From Lachnospiraceae bacterium (GTDB lineage Bacteria; Bacillota; Clostridia; Lachnospirales; Lachnospiraceae), in contig CAADTP010000023.1 in the NCBI GenBank assembly GCA_900751995.1, positions 1-64,000 on the forward strand: 64,000 nucleotides of DNA, written 5' to 3'. Each line of letters starts with the position of its first letter. Position 1 is the stretch's first letter. Under the pieces are notes generated by a model. It did no database searches and had not been told where the DNA came from. It saw only the letters and a list, made by a program, of their open reading frames with translations. The position numbers and the translations under genes were made by a program. Positions 51,803-60,957 of this stretch are shown piece after piece.

Positions 51803-52330
51803 TTATTCGTATACTTTGCGAAATTCTTCCTGCAGCCAGCGCTTCGCTTTATATATCCTGTTATTGACACCACTTTTCGTCAGACCATATTCTTCTGCAA
51901 CTGTTTCAACGGAAATCTCCAGATATTTGACCTGAATTAAGATCTCATAATTTATCGGCTGTTTCTTTCGAAATCTTCTCAGCACCATATACATAAATTC
52001 TTTCTTCTCTTTACGCAGAAATACCTCTTCCGCATCGACCGAATTCTGTTCTTCCAGAAATGCCGCAACTTCTTCCTGACAGACAAACTCATGCTTGGAG
52101 CTTGATTTCTTTATATAATCCAAAGCCTTATTCATAGATGCCCTCTTGATCAGAGAAAACATCATCTTTTCATTATCAATATTCAGGCCATCCTTTATAG
52201 TATACATTTTGTAAAGTACATCCTGACTGACATCATCAGCAGTACTCCAGTCATGGAGAACCCCATACGCATACCCTCTGGATATTTTTCGGTATTTAAG
52301 ATAAAACTCTTCAAATGTCTGATTATTCAT
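51803..52330 (-). CDS. RNA polymerase sigma-70 family (ECF-like) factor
   Basis: 175 residues. Region 2 at about 5-70 (YLKYRKISRGYAYGVLHDWSTADDVSQDVLYKMYT, with the DDVSQDV core), a linker, and region 4 at about 125-170 (LEISVETVAEEYGLTKSGVNNRIYKAKRWL) with the helix-turn-helix. No N-terminal domain, so an alternative factor. It is 23 bp downstream of the HIT gene. The nearest anti-sigma candidate is at 49739-50578, separated by murG. Confidence 0.88.
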   Translation of the reverse strand: MNNQTFEEFYLKYRKISRGYAYGVLHDWSTADDVSQDVLYKMYTIKDGLNIDNEKMMFSLIKRASMNKALDYIKKSSSKHEFVCQEEVAAFLEEQNSVDAEEVFLRKEKKEFMYMVLRRFRKKQPINYEILIQVKYLEISVETVAEEYGLTKSGVNNRIYKAKRWLQEEFRKVYE

Positions 52331-52353
52331 TTTTCCTCTTTAGTGGCTATTTG

Positions 52354-52758
52354 TCATTCTTTAATTTTCTTTAAGATTTCATCTCTCACCTCATCGCTGA
52401 GTTCTCCGGGTTTCCAGGTTAAACCAACACCATCTCCCTCATATCTCGGAATCAGATGCATGTGAAAATGAAACACAGTCTGTCCTGCGATCTCTCCATT
52501 GTTCTGCACAACATTAAATCCATCACAGTTCAGTGCATCTCTCAGCTTTCCTGCCATTTTTTTAGCCAGGATCATTGCTTTTCCGGCAGTCTCATCCGGA
52601 AGTTCATAAATATTCGCTGCATGCTTTTTCGGCAGGATCAATGAGTGTCCTTTGCTTGCCGGTCCCAGATCCAGAATCACGCGAAATTCCTCATCCTCAT
52701 AAAGTGTTGCTGATGGAATCTCTCCATTTGCGATTTTACAAAATATGCAATCTCCCAT
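52354..52758 (-). CDS. HIT family nucleotide-binding hydrolase
   Basis: 134 residues: CIFCKIANGEIPSATLYED (zinc-type Cys pair), LILPKKH and the histidine triad HFHMHLIPR at 97-105 in the C-terminal part. Such proteins hydrolyse adenosine phosphoramidates and related nucleotides. It is upstream of the sigma factor on the same strand. Confidence 0.95.
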   Translation of the reverse strand: MGDCIFCKIANGEIPSATLYEDEEFRVILDLGPASKGHSLILPKKHAANIYELPDETAGKAMILAKKMAGKLRDALNCDGFNVVQNNGEIAGQTVFHFHMHLIPRYEGDGVGLTWKPGELSDEVRDEILKKIKE

Positions 52759-52888
52759 TATTTTGTCCTCCTTGTTTGCAAAATTATTTTATCTATATTC
52801 TTATTTTGTCGTATTTTCTCGAATTTTTCAATACTGTTCTTGTTGATATTTGAAATTTCTGATGTTAATATTTTTTCGAGGTGATAAT

Positions 52889-53563
52889 ATGTGCAACGAT
52901 ACTACAGTCAGTAAATTGAAAAACGATTTTCATTATACACTTTCAAAATTTTCACATGAACTCCGGAATCCTCTGACTCTTATTAACAGCGGACTCCAGA
53001 TGATCGCATCTGCACATCCTGAGGTCAAAGAATATGAGCACTGGGATGATGTTATGGATAATCTTGATTATGTAAAAGAACTTCTTGATGAACTTTCTGC
53101 ATTTAATAATGCAGGCCATGTCAAAAGAGAAAACATTGACACCTGCAGCTACCTCCGAACGATCCTTTCCTCCATAAAACCTACTCTGGATTATCTGGAG
53201 ATCACACTTGAAACAGATATTCCGGATTCATTGCCATCGATGGCTCTTGACCGGATCCGTGTCCGGCAGATGCTTCTGAATCTTCTGAAAAACGCATGGG
53301 AAGCCGTTCCCATTCCCGGAGGAAAGATTTCTTTTTCTGTCATTCCGGAAAATTCCGGCATCCGCATTGATATCCGGGATAACGGATGTGGAATCTCAAA
53401 GGAACAGCAGGCTACGATATTTCAGCCATTTTTTACAACCAAAGAATCCGGGACCGGCCTTGGCCTTGCTGTTTCAAAACAGATTGCTCAAGCACACAGT
53501 GGAGACATCACGCTTGAGAGCGCTCCCGGTCAGGGAACTGTTTTCCATATTTTTCTGGGATGA
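52889..53563 (+). CDS. Soluble sensor-less histidine kinase
   Basis: 224 residues: H box FSHELRNPLTLI with His23, N box LLNLLKNAWEA, G1 DNGCGI, F box FQPFFTTKESGTGLGLAVS and G2. No membrane helix, PAS or GAF domain precedes it, so the signal must come through another protein. No response regulator is adjacent. It resembles the soluble kinases that feed sporulation phosphorelays in Clostridia, but the target is not visible. ATG 52889 follows GAGGTG. The 3' end overlaps the rhomboid gene by 34 bp, convergent. Confidence 0.9.
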   Translation: MCNDTTVSKLKNDFHYTLSKFSHELRNPLTLINSGLQMIASAHPEVKEYEHWDDVMDNLDYVKELLDELSAFNNAGHVKRENIDTCSYLRTILSSIKPTLDYLEITLETDIPDSLPSMALDRIRVRQMLLNLLKNAWEAVPIPGGKISFSVIPENSGIRIDIRDNGCGISKEQQATIFQPFFTTKESGTGLGLAVSKQIAQAHSGDITLESAPGQGTVFHIFLG

Positions 53564-54207
53564 TAAAGAATTACAGCGATCAGGAAACCACTCAACAAAC
53601 CGCCTATATGCGCTACGTTATCCACGCCTTCACTTGCAAATCCGAAATACAGTGAAAATGCGGCCATGATCAGCATCTGTCTGACAGTCAGATCCGCCAC
53701 TCTTCCTCTGTGCCGTATGATCACATAGATCATACCGCCCATGACTGCAAAAACAGCTCCGGAAGCTCCTGCAGATAAAGAAGCGTTTCCTGCATACATA
53801 TCACAAAACAAAGAGAGCATATTTCCGCCCAGACCACCAAATATATAGATCAGAAAAAATTTTATCTTTCCTGTTACCGGTTCCAGCCTCTGGCCAAGCA
53901 CAAACAGAACCAGCATATTATTAATCAGATGTGGCGCACCAAAATGCAGAAACATACTGCTAAACAGCCGATACCACTGTCCCTGTTCCAGGATCAGCGG
54001 TGCATAAGCAGCACCGCATTCCAGCATATGCTGCCCGTTCTCCGAACCGCCGGTAAATTCCACCACAAGAAAGATCAGCGTATTTATGAGGATCAGTAAA
54101 ACTGTCACAGGTTCTTTTTTTATTTCTTCCAATTCCGGCCTCTTTCCACAGCGGTTCCGGAAATATTTCCCATAACTCGCTGTTATAATCTGAAAATTCG
54201 AATTCAT
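53530..54207 (-). CDS. Rhomboid family intramembrane serine protease
   Basis: 225 residues with six or seven membrane helices. Features: HLINNMLVLFVLG (about 102), catalytic Ser in GASGAVFAVMG (about 155) and catalytic His in VAHIGGLLSGF (about 205). It cleaves single-pass membrane proteins within the bilayer. It lies 82 bp after the FHA gene, at the end of the Tad pilus operon on the same strand; a role in processing a pilus component is possible but not shown. N-terminal 35 residues are cytoplasmic. Confidence 0.93.
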   Translation of the reverse strand: MNSNFQIITASYGKYFRNRCGKRPELEEIKKEPVTVLLILINTLIFLVVEFTGGSENGQHMLECGAAYAPLILEQGQWYRLFSSMFLHFGAPHLINNMLVLFVLGQRLEPVTGKIKFFLIYIFGGLGGNMLSLFCDMYAGNASLSAGASGAVFAVMGGMIYVIIRHRGRVADLTVRQMLIMAAFSLYFGFASEGVDNVAHIGGLLSGFLIAVILYHPRKIWKTVP

Positions 54208-54289
54208 TTCATTATTTTAACAGATTTTCATCAGGCGGACAACCTACGGTCCCATATTAGTACGATACAAAACCGGATTTTTCGCTCTG

Positions 54290-55720
54290 TTATTTCAAAA
54301 AAATATAACGGGCCTGTGCAAAATCGACTTCATCCTCATCCTCCAGCAAATAATCTTCTCCTGTTTTCAGAAGCTGTCCATTTACAGAAGTCCCATTTCT
54401 GGAGTTCAGATCTGCCAGATAATATGCCCCCTCCCTTTTTCGGATCTTGGCATGGATCCTGCTGACAGTTGGTATATTGATCACTGCATCCGCCGCAGTT
54501 TCCAGTTTTCCGATCACTGTGATATCTTTTTCCAAATAAATGGTAGCCAATTCCCCCGGTTCCCGGCTTACTAATGTAGCAGGACCTTTGGATGCACCTG
54601 CCGAAAGAACTACTGTTTCACCAAATCCATCTAAAAAATCTTCCGCTTTTGTTGGGATATTTTTTTTGATCTTTTCCAGTTCTTTTCTGCTGTCATCGGC
54701 ATTGCTCCCTGACAGCGTACCAGATTCTTTCTGATCTTCAGAATATACAGCTGCCTCTTTTTCCGCCGCACCATATTTCTGCTCAGGCACCGGCGTATCC
54801 AGTTTTTTCTTTTTTCCACAGACTTTTTTGATCAGAATATAGCTCAGCATCCCCAGTATCATTGCTGCAAGAATTCCCAGAAGAAAAATTTCTTTACTTA
54901 TTCTTGGAATATATCCGCCGGCCATTCCTGCCGTAATTCCCAGAAGAAGCACCAATGCTGCACCAAATCCAGCCACTGGCTTCCATATTTTGTTTGTTTT
55001 CCGCTTCTGTGAGTCCGCTGAAGATTTTTTCTGTTTTTCATTTCCGGACACACTGGCTCTTTCCCAGCCTTCCACCTGCCACAGATCCTCTGCTTTTTCC
55101 TCCTCTGTCATCCTGTTTTCTTCCTGGAGCACTGTTTTCTTTTTTTCATATGAAGAAAAATCTTCCTCGTCGCTGTTACATATTTTATATAACTCTTCCT
55201 TGATGTATTCCAGATGAAAGCTGTCCTCCAGTGCACGTCTGTATACATTATATCCCAACATGACCGCTTTTCCGTCTTCATGATCCAGCTTTGGAAGGAT
55301 ATACTCCGCAAGACTCTGAAACTGTTTCTGTATTTCCCCATGAAATCCCGGAAGATAACAAAATCGGACACTTTTTCTTTCCGCATCCAGATAGATATAT
55401 TCCGGTTCCAGGATCAGCTGACAGGGATTCAAAAGATACTCGGACATTTCTTCCATGATCTGTATAAAGCCTCCCAGTATCACCTGAAGCGACTCCAGAT
55501 CCATCTTTTTTTCCTCAAAAAGCGCAGTCATGGAATGCCTGGAAGTTATATCATAATACACCATGAATTTTCCGTCGATTCCCTGTATCCGACACTGAAG
55601 AAGATCCGGCACAGCATTGGCCACGATCATCCTTACCTGGTAAGAATCTGTATCGATTCTCTCATCTCCTGTCAGGATCAGATAATTATGATTCATATCT
55701 CTTTTATATTCCGTTCTCAT
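54290..55720 (-). CDS. DUF6382-like protein with C-terminal FHA domain
   Basis: 476 residues. N-terminal 185 residues (VRMIVANAVPDLLQCRIQGIDG, LESLQVILGGFIQIMEEMSEYLL) match the DUF6382-type domain. Two hydrophobic segments (about 248-270 and 277-297) make it a membrane protein. The C-terminal 90 residues are an FHA domain (VSRIHAKIRKREGAYYLADLNSRNGTSVNG) which reads phosphothreonine. It lies at the end of the tad operon, one base after the TadE gene stop codon. No Ser/Thr kinase is in the window. Confidence 0.85.
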   Translation of the reverse strand: MRTEYKRDMNHNYLILTGDERIDTDSYQVRMIVANAVPDLLQCRIQGIDGKFMVYYDITSRHSMTALFEEKKMDLESLQVILGGFIQIMEEMSEYLLNPCQLILEPEYIYLDAERKSVRFCYLPGFHGEIQKQFQSLAEYILPKLDHEDGKAVMLGYNVYRRALEDSFHLEYIKEELYKICNSDEEDFSSYEKKKTVLQEENRMTEEEKAEDLWQVEGWERASVSGNEKQKKSSADSQKRKTNKIWKPVAGFGAALVLLLGITAGMAGGYIPRISKEIFLLGILAAMILGMLSYILIKKVCGKKKKLDTPVPEQKYGAAEKEAAVYSEDQKESGTLSGSNADDSRKELEKIKKNIPTKAEDFLDGFGETVVLSAGASKGPATLVSREPGELATIYLEKDITVIGKLETAADAVINIPTVSRIHAKIRKREGAYYLADLNSRNGTSVNGQLLKTGEDYLLEDEDEVDFAQARYIFLK

Positions 55721-55721
55721 T

Positions 55722-56153
55722 TTATGGCGTCACCTCTCCCAGCATATCCACAGTTCCTTTTACCTTGCGGATCCATCCCACAGGCCGCAGAGGCTTTGCC
55801 TTACCACTGACTTCCAGCTTCCATTTCTGCCCCAGGAAACCGGCAGGTACTTCCAGTCTGTAAGTTACTTTCACAGTTTTTCCTGCATTTGTCTGCATGC
55901 TCAGATTCTCTCCTCCCGGCAGCCCGATATCTCCCAGCATTCTACCCTGTATATCCGCCTTTTCATATATGTTCCCTTTCTTTTTATATCCTTCCATACT
56001 GCCGCTGACTGCTGCCTCATAAGCTGCCGCAGTGAGATATGCTCTGTCATGTACAAAAAAATCCAGATACAGCACTCCGATCAGTATCATAAGCACCAGA
56101 GGCATGAGCAATGCAGCTTCTATTGTAAAGCTCCCCTTTTTTATTTTTCTCAC
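55722..56153 (-). CDS. TadE-like pseudopilin
   Basis: 143 residues. A short basic start, then the prepilin-like SFTIEAALLMPLVLMILIGVLYLDFFV helix (residues 8-34) with the Glu at +5 of the likely cleavage site (after GS). The rest is a beta-rich periplasm-facing type domain. In Tad systems TadE/TadF are minor pilins. Start overlaps the prepilin peptidase stop by four bases. Confidence 0.85.
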   Translation of the reverse strand: MRKIKKGSFTIEAALLMPLVLMILIGVLYLDFFVHDRAYLTAAAYEAAVSGSMEGYKKKGNIYEKADIQGRMLGDIGLPGGENLSMQTNAGKTVKVTYRLEVPAGFLGQKWKLEVSGKAKPLRPVGWIRKVKGTVDMLGEVTP

Positions 56154-56566
56154 AAAAATATCCCTCCCAAATATCCGATCAACAGAAACGGTACAAAAGG
56201 AATTTCCTCACTTCGACTCTTTTTTAGCATAAGATACTCAATGCCTGAGTAAATTCCGCACAACAATAATGCACCACAGAGGATCCCTGCCAGTTCTCCG
56301 GCTTCCAGCACAGAGCCCATTGTCAGTATCAGCAATCCGTCTCCAAATCCGACCATTCCTCCACTGATCAAAGCGATCAAAATTATAAATACTCCGATTC
56401 CCATGGAAATAATCCCTGCCGGCCAGAGAAGCCCCTGCCTGATCCGCCACAGGATCCCGCCTGCCAGAAAAATAAAAAGCACCGGTAAACAGATTTCTTT
56501 TTTTCGGATATCTGTCCAGGTATTAATTACAAGAAGTACAGTCATGCAAATTTTTACACTGCTCAT
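56150..56566 (-). CDS. Prepilin peptidase, A24 family (second copy in the locus)
   Basis: 138 residues, small TadV/CpaA-type aspartic peptidase with four or five membrane helices. Catalytic aspartates: Asp19 in NTWTDIRKKEI and Asp76 in VGFGDGLLI (GxGD). It would cleave prepilins. Start ATG 56566 has a GGGAGAG site. It is the second A24 peptidase of the operon (see 63151-63663) and lies between two TadE-like genes, so it may serve the pseudopilins. Confidence 0.85.
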   Translation of the reverse strand: MSSVKICMTVLLVINTWTDIRKKEICLPVLFIFLAGGILWRIRQGLLWPAGIISMGIGVFIILIALISGGMVGFGDGLLILTMGSVLEAGELAGILCGALLLCGIYSGIEYLMLKKSRSEEIPFVPFLLIGYLGGIFL

Positions 56567-56577
56567 GATCTCTCCCT

Positions 56578-57354
56578 TCAGCCACATCGTCCGCAGGCAC
56601 TCATTTCACCGGAAACCTCAGTTTCTTTCACCATCCGTACGGATCGTTTCAATGCGCTGCAGCTTTCCCTGTTATGAAAACGGTTACTCTTTTTTGTGAC
56701 ATATACCACTCCGGCCGGTTCCTGCCCACGACTGCACAGCTCACAGGCCTGATACTTTTCTCCATATGCATTTTTTAAAGCTTTAACCGAAGAGCCTGAT
56801 ATCTGCTGAACAGACAGATTCAGATAACTGCACCCCAATTTTCTGTGATACACACTTCCTGATTCTGTCACATACACCATAGGCTGGCTCTCCACTGTAT
56901 CCTTTCCATTTTCGTATACCACACCATTCCACGTATGAACCTTTACCGTATTATGGAACCATATTTTAGGAAGCGGGATCAGACCGCCTATGGGCTGATA
57001 GGAATATATGTCCGGCAATGTGATCGTTTCTGTACCTGAACCGCCGGCACCATACGCATACATACCTGCTTCCTTTGCTTTCTGGCACAAGCCGGTCAGA
57101 TGCTCCGTCTGTACCTTGTAAATATCCATAAAAGAAAGCAGCGTGAGCACTCCGAAAAAAAACAGCGGCAAAGCCATCGCCGTCTCCAGGGTGAGACTTG
57201 CTTTTTTCAGAAAGGCGCACAGGGATACTTTTCCAGAAAGCGTTTTCCGGCTTATCGGGGAAAGCAGGAAAAAAGCTCTTCGAGAGCGCCTTTCTCTTTT
57301 TTGATCCAGTCTGTTTATCTGATTTTTATCTTCTTTTTCTTTCTGAAAAAGCAT
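56578..57354 (-). CDS. TadE-like protein with two His/Cys metal-type modules
   Basis: 258 residues. Residues 1-50 are basic and charged, with a Ser-Leu-Thr-Leu-Glu-Thr prepilin-like start at about 53-58 leading into a membrane helix (to about 80). Then, residues 160-207 and 217-257 are two copies of VYVT-x6-H-x4-C ... C-x2-C (His170, Cys175, Cys204, Cys207; His227, Cys232, Cys254, Cys257). This resembles small metal-binding ends of secreted nucleases (Ada-like). The modules should be outside the cell. Start 57354 follows AGAGGTG. Confidence 0.8.
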   Translation of the reverse strand: MLFQKEKEDKNQINRLDQKRERRSRRAFFLLSPISRKTLSGKVSLCAFLKKASLTLETAMALPLFFFGVLTLLSFMDIYKVQTEHLTGLCQKAKEAGMYAYGAGGSGTETITLPDIYSYQPIGGLIPLPKIWFHNTVKVHTWNGVVYENGKDTVESQPMVYVTESGSVYHRKLGCSYLNLSVQQISGSSVKALKNAYGEKYQACELCSRGQEPAGVVYVTKKSNRFHNRESCSALKRSVRMVKETEVSGEMSACGRCG

Positions 57355-57372
57355 CCCTGTACACCTCTCTTT

Positions 57373-58866
57373 CTATTCATACGCATACTGACGTGTAACT
57401 GTAAATATTTTCCGTCTGTTTGCTTTTACATCTGCAGACGCTTCCATGGCAGTGATGCAGTGATCCATCTGAAAACCTGGTCTTTTTCCCTTTTCACGTA
57501 CAGAGCACTCGATCATGTCCATTCCTCTCAGAACTTTATCCTGTTTTCCTTTCGCCATAAGCAGAACCTGAAGATAATCCTCATAAGACATTCCATTCCC
57601 TGCATCCTTTCTTGAAGAATCCAGTTTGTCCAGGATATTGGGCAGATTACTCAAAGACAGCTGCCAGTCTGAGGAGTTTTTTATAAGAGGTACATGTCCT
57701 CCTGCAAAAAGTTCCCGGACATCCAGAATACTCTCCGCAAATGCCCAGCAAAAGATCAGTGCCGCTTCGATCACTGCTGCCGCCGGTGGGATCAGAAAAC
57801 CTGATGCAATCGCCAGCGCCAGTGTTTCGATCTGTATCCGTTTTCCACCATCTGAAAGCAGATACGCCATGTTAACCCCCTGACGGATCACCAGAAGTTT
57901 TCCTGCCACGGACTTCAGATTTTCCCGATCACTGTTCTTCCCTCCAAGAATATATTCCACCTGATAATTCAACCCTGCCGCTGCCGGTCTTCGATAATTT
58001 CCCAGTTTCTTTAGCAGATACTGTCCAAACAATATTCCGGACGTATACGAATTATCGGATCGTATATCCGTATCCAACATTAGTCCTGTCTGTAGTTTTC
58101 TTCCGGATGTAAGGCTTTTTCTGTCTGTAACTGCATCCGATATTCCCCGTTCGGATGGTACTACCAGATCAAGAAGTCCCATTTTACGGACTCTTCTGAT
58201 GATCGGAATAGGATTTTCCACGCTTTCATCAACACCGCCGGTAAAATCATCCCCATTTCCTGCATCCGAAAAATCTCCCTGGTTTTTTTGTTGTTCCTGT
58301 TCTTTTTTGGCTTCTTCGCTCTTCTGCGCGGCGTCCGTAATAGCAGAATCATAGGAATCCAACGTTCCTTTATTTTCTGCCTGTTCTCCTTTTTTCTCTG
58401 CATCCTCTGTCTTCTTTTCCTGGTCCTTCAGTTTTCCGAGAAGAGTCTGTACCCCCTGGCTTCCCAGAGTTTCACGCATATACTGAACAGCCTGCTGGTA
58501 AAAAATCTCGCCTTTTCCGTCGCTCAGAAGCTGATAACCATTGAATCCGCCCTGGAGAAGCTCCAGTTTCTGACTGTTCTGTTTCAATACAGGTTTCATA
58601 TAAGTCTGAAAATCATCATATACAGAAGCCATATCCAGTTCTTCTTTTCCACCTGCATACAGTGCAAACAGCTCATAATCTTCCAAAAGCGTTCGGTCAT
58701 ACTGTCCAAATAAGGAATATAAGCCAATATCCATACTGTTAAGTATCTGTGTCCTGGCAGCTGCCATGCGTACAGATTCAATGCTGGCACACACAAGAGA
58801 AAGAACCAGGCTCAAGATCAGAGCCAGAAAGATCGTAATGCTGCCTTTTTTCACATTTCCTGCCAA
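57373..58866 (-). CDS. DUF5702-type (TadG-like) pilus protein
   Basis: 497 residues. TTG start at 58866 after GAGAGG at 7 bases. N-terminal prepilin-like helix KKGSITIFLALILSLVLSLVCA (residues 6-27), then a long extracytoplasmic domain with a Lys/Glu/Gln-rich coiled region (about 150-205), and a hydrophobic stretch TLALAIASGFLIPPAAAVIEAALIF near 345-370. This fits the DUF5702 family of Clostridial tad loci, probably an anchor or minor pilin. Function inferred from locus. Confidence 0.8.
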   Translation of the reverse strand: MAGNVKKGSITIFLALILSLVLSLVCASIESVRMAAARTQILNSMDIGLYSLFGQYDRTLLEDYELFALYAGGKEELDMASVYDDFQTYMKPVLKQNSQKLELLQGGFNGYQLLSDGKGEIFYQQAVQYMRETLGSQGVQTLLGKLKDQEKKTEDAEKKGEQAENKGTLDSYDSAITDAAQKSEEAKKEQEQQKNQGDFSDAGNGDDFTGGVDESVENPIPIIRRVRKMGLLDLVVPSERGISDAVTDRKSLTSGRKLQTGLMLDTDIRSDNSYTSGILFGQYLLKKLGNYRRPAAAGLNYQVEYILGGKNSDRENLKSVAGKLLVIRQGVNMAYLLSDGGKRIQIETLALAIASGFLIPPAAAVIEAALIFCWAFAESILDVRELFAGGHVPLIKNSSDWQLSLSNLPNILDKLDSSRKDAGNGMSYEDYLQVLLMAKGKQDKVLRGMDMIECSVREKGKRPGFQMDHCITAMEASADVKANRRKIFTVTRQYAYE

Positions 58867-58924
58867 GGGGTACCTCTCCTTTCCAAAATGGAAATATCAG
58901 CAGATATCACCGTTTTTCTCATTT

Positions 58925-59110
58925 TCAGATCGTGTTGCTTTGTTTTGTGATTTTTGTAAGGATTTTTTTAACAAGTGCTGTAAGCTGTTCCTTAAAGATG
59001 ATGACCAGACTGATCAGAACCACCAGAATCAGGATGATCTCCACAACACCCACCGCATCCTCTTCCATCGCAAATTCTTTTACATACTTCCACATATTTC
59101 CATTTGTCAC
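58925..59110 (-). CDS. flp: Flp family type IVb pilin
   Basis: 61 residues from GTG 59110 (AGGAAA site) or 56 from ATG 59095. Short leader, then the Flp1-type core KEFAMEEDAVGVVEIILILVV with the Gly-x-x-Glu spacing and a hydrophobic helix, followed by a basic amphipathic end (ALVKKILTKITKQSN). It is the major pilin candidate. The leader part contains the cleavage site for an A24 peptidase. The start is uncertain. Confidence 0.85.
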   Translation of the reverse strand: MTNGNMWKYVKEFAMEEDAVGVVEIILILVVLISLVIIFKEQLTALVKKILTKITKQSNTI

Positions 59111-59139
59111 CTCACATTTCCTTTCTCTGTTCTCCAGTC

Positions 59140-60174
59140 CTACCCTCCGTAAAAGGAAAGGCATGCCGGAAGCATGATCACCGCCATCACCACCAGGAGC
59201 ATCAAGACCATCGGAAGAAGCAGTTTTGTTGCTGCTGTATCTCCCAGCACTCTTGCTTTTCTTTTTCGCTCCTCCCAGGCTTCCACGGATTCCTTTTCCA
59301 GCAGATCGGCCAGATACCTGCTTCCTTTCTGGAGGTTCTGGATCAGTAGTGTTGACAGAGTTTTATACTTTACCTGTCCGCACCGTTCTCCAAATCTCCG
59401 GTAAGCCTCTGCTTCGGAAATCCCACTGTCCATCTCATAACAGGCTACTCGGATTTCTTCGTAAGCCTCACGTTTTTTACCATCTTCTCTCTTTCCGTAA
59501 TCCAGTGCTATTTTCTGGAACGCTTTTCTGGCAGTTAAGCCTGCCTGCACCAGAAGGGTAAATTTCATGATCAGTCCTGGATAATCCATCAGCATCTGCT
59601 CTCTTCTTTTTATCTGAGCATTCTGTTCTTCCCGTTTTTTTGCAATGACAGCTGCTGCCGCTGCTGCCAGACCAAGAGCTGAAAGCAGGTTTCCTGTTTT
59701 GTCTTTTGGCTGCTCCCATTCAATATGTTTTCCATTCCATTCATCTGGAAGATAATAGTACTGCGGATCGTTTTTTTTCTGATTATATTGTACGATCATG
59801 TCCTGCAGCTCTTTCTCGCGCTGCTGTTCTTCGCTAAGTTCTGTTTCCGGTTCTTCTTCGGATCCTTCTGTTTCTTTTTCCGGCACCTGCACATACAAGG
59901 AACCGGCTTCTTCTCCGTCTACAGATACTTTGAATTTCTCTTCATAAGCACCTGTCTCCTCTTTTTCCATACGGTATCCGGATGAATAAACCTTATCTCC
60001 GCCACTTTGAAATGTCAGGAGCATACCGATGATATTTCCGGTAAGCGCTATCCGTATAAACAGTTTCTTTTCTTCCGGATTTCCGGCTTCCGGAGGCAGC
60101 CGCCCCATTTTTCCTGCCAGAAACACCCCAAGGATCACCATAAATATCAAAATATGTATCCACATTATCCTCAC
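59140..60174 (-). CDS. tadC: TadC-like type II secretion F-family protein
   Basis: 344 residues. Two N-terminal membrane segments (4-22 and about 40-58), an acidic linker (SEEEPETELSEEQQ), then the F domain (LTARKAFQKIALDY..., YKTLSTLLIQNLQKGSRYLADLL) and two C-terminal helices (LLLPMVLMLLVVMAVIMLP). With TadB it forms the inner membrane platform that pulls pilins out of the bilayer. Starts directly after the TadB stop. Confidence 0.9.
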   Translation of the reverse strand: MRIMWIHILIFMVILGVFLAGKMGRLPPEAGNPEEKKLFIRIALTGNIIGMLLTFQSGGDKVYSSGYRMEKEETGAYEEKFKVSVDGEEAGSLYVQVPEKETEGSEEEPETELSEEQQREKELQDMIVQYNQKKNDPQYYYLPDEWNGKHIEWEQPKDKTGNLLSALGLAAAAAAVIAKKREEQNAQIKRREQMLMDYPGLIMKFTLLVQAGLTARKAFQKIALDYGKREDGKKREAYEEIRVACYEMDSGISEAEAYRRFGERCGQVKYKTLSTLLIQNLQKGSRYLADLLEKESVEAWEERKRKARVLGDTAATKLLLPMVLMLLVVMAVIMLPACLSFYGG

Positions 60175-60957
60175 CTACACTTCTATGTCTACAATCTTCA
60201 CACCCAGCCAGTAAGACAAGCCATAGATCACCATGCAAACTGTCATGGCACAGATTCCGAAAGGATTCCCATAAAGTACATCCAAAAATCCCGGCGAAGT
60301 CAGTTTCAGATAGCAGATGATACCGGCCGGCATGATACTCATAACCATCTGTTCCGATTTCTTTGCGGCCAGCGTTGCCTCGATCTCTTTTTTTACCTCG
60401 ATCTTATCACTAAGCATTCTGGCTACTTTCTGGATCACCTGCGTCATATCCCCGCCTGTTCTTTTTGCTGTATAAAATACTGCTGCGAAATTTTCAATAT
60501 CTTCCACTCCGCTGCGTTTTCCCAGATCCAGGAACAGCTCTTCCACCGGAACACTCAGACGCAGCTGGCTTTCGATATACCGAAATTCATCCAGGATATC
60601 ACTTCCCTTTTCATAAAGTCTCCCCAGATCCTTTACACTGGCACGCACCGCATTCTCCGCGGAATAGCCGGCCTGTACCGCCACATTCATGGCCGTCAGA
60701 GCATCCCGGAACTGGTAATTCAGCTCCCTCTGCTGCCGTGCAGTGCATTTTTTCCTCTGCATTTTCAGAAAAAGCACTGGTATTGGAAGCATAAACAGCA
60801 ACACAGGAAGGCTCTGATAAAACAGATAGTCGGCTGCAGCGCATACGGCAGCTCCCTCCAGAAGATACTTTGCGGTCTCCTTCCCCGTAAAATGATACAT
60901 CCTGTAATCTTTCCTCGTAGATCTCCATTTCTGATTCTTTCCTTTCCGCTCTTTCAT
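60175..60957 (-). CDS. tadB: TadB-like type II secretion F-family protein
   Basis: 260 residues. Two N-terminal helices (33-60), the F domain (QFRDALTAMNVAVQAGYSAENAVRAS, GVEDIENFAAVFYTAKRTGGD) and two helices at the end. Start overlaps the cpaF stop by four bases. Confidence 0.9.
   Translation of the reverse strand: MKERKGKNQKWRSTRKDYRMYHFTGKETAKYLLEGAAVCAAADYLFYQSLPVLLFMLPIPVLFLKMQRKKCTARQQRELNYQFRDALTAMNVAVQAGYSAENAVRASVKDLGRLYEKGSDILDEFRYIESQLRLSVPVEELFLDLGKRSGVEDIENFAAVFYTAKRTGGDMTQVIQKVARMLSDKIEVKKEIEATLAAKKSEQMVMSIMPAGIICYLKLTSPGFLDVLYGNPFGICAMTVCMVIYGLSYWLGVKIVDIEV

Noticed and set aside
54990..55217. Small Phe/Ser-rich plus-strand frames
   Set aside because: Antisense to the FHA protein gene, no start signals.
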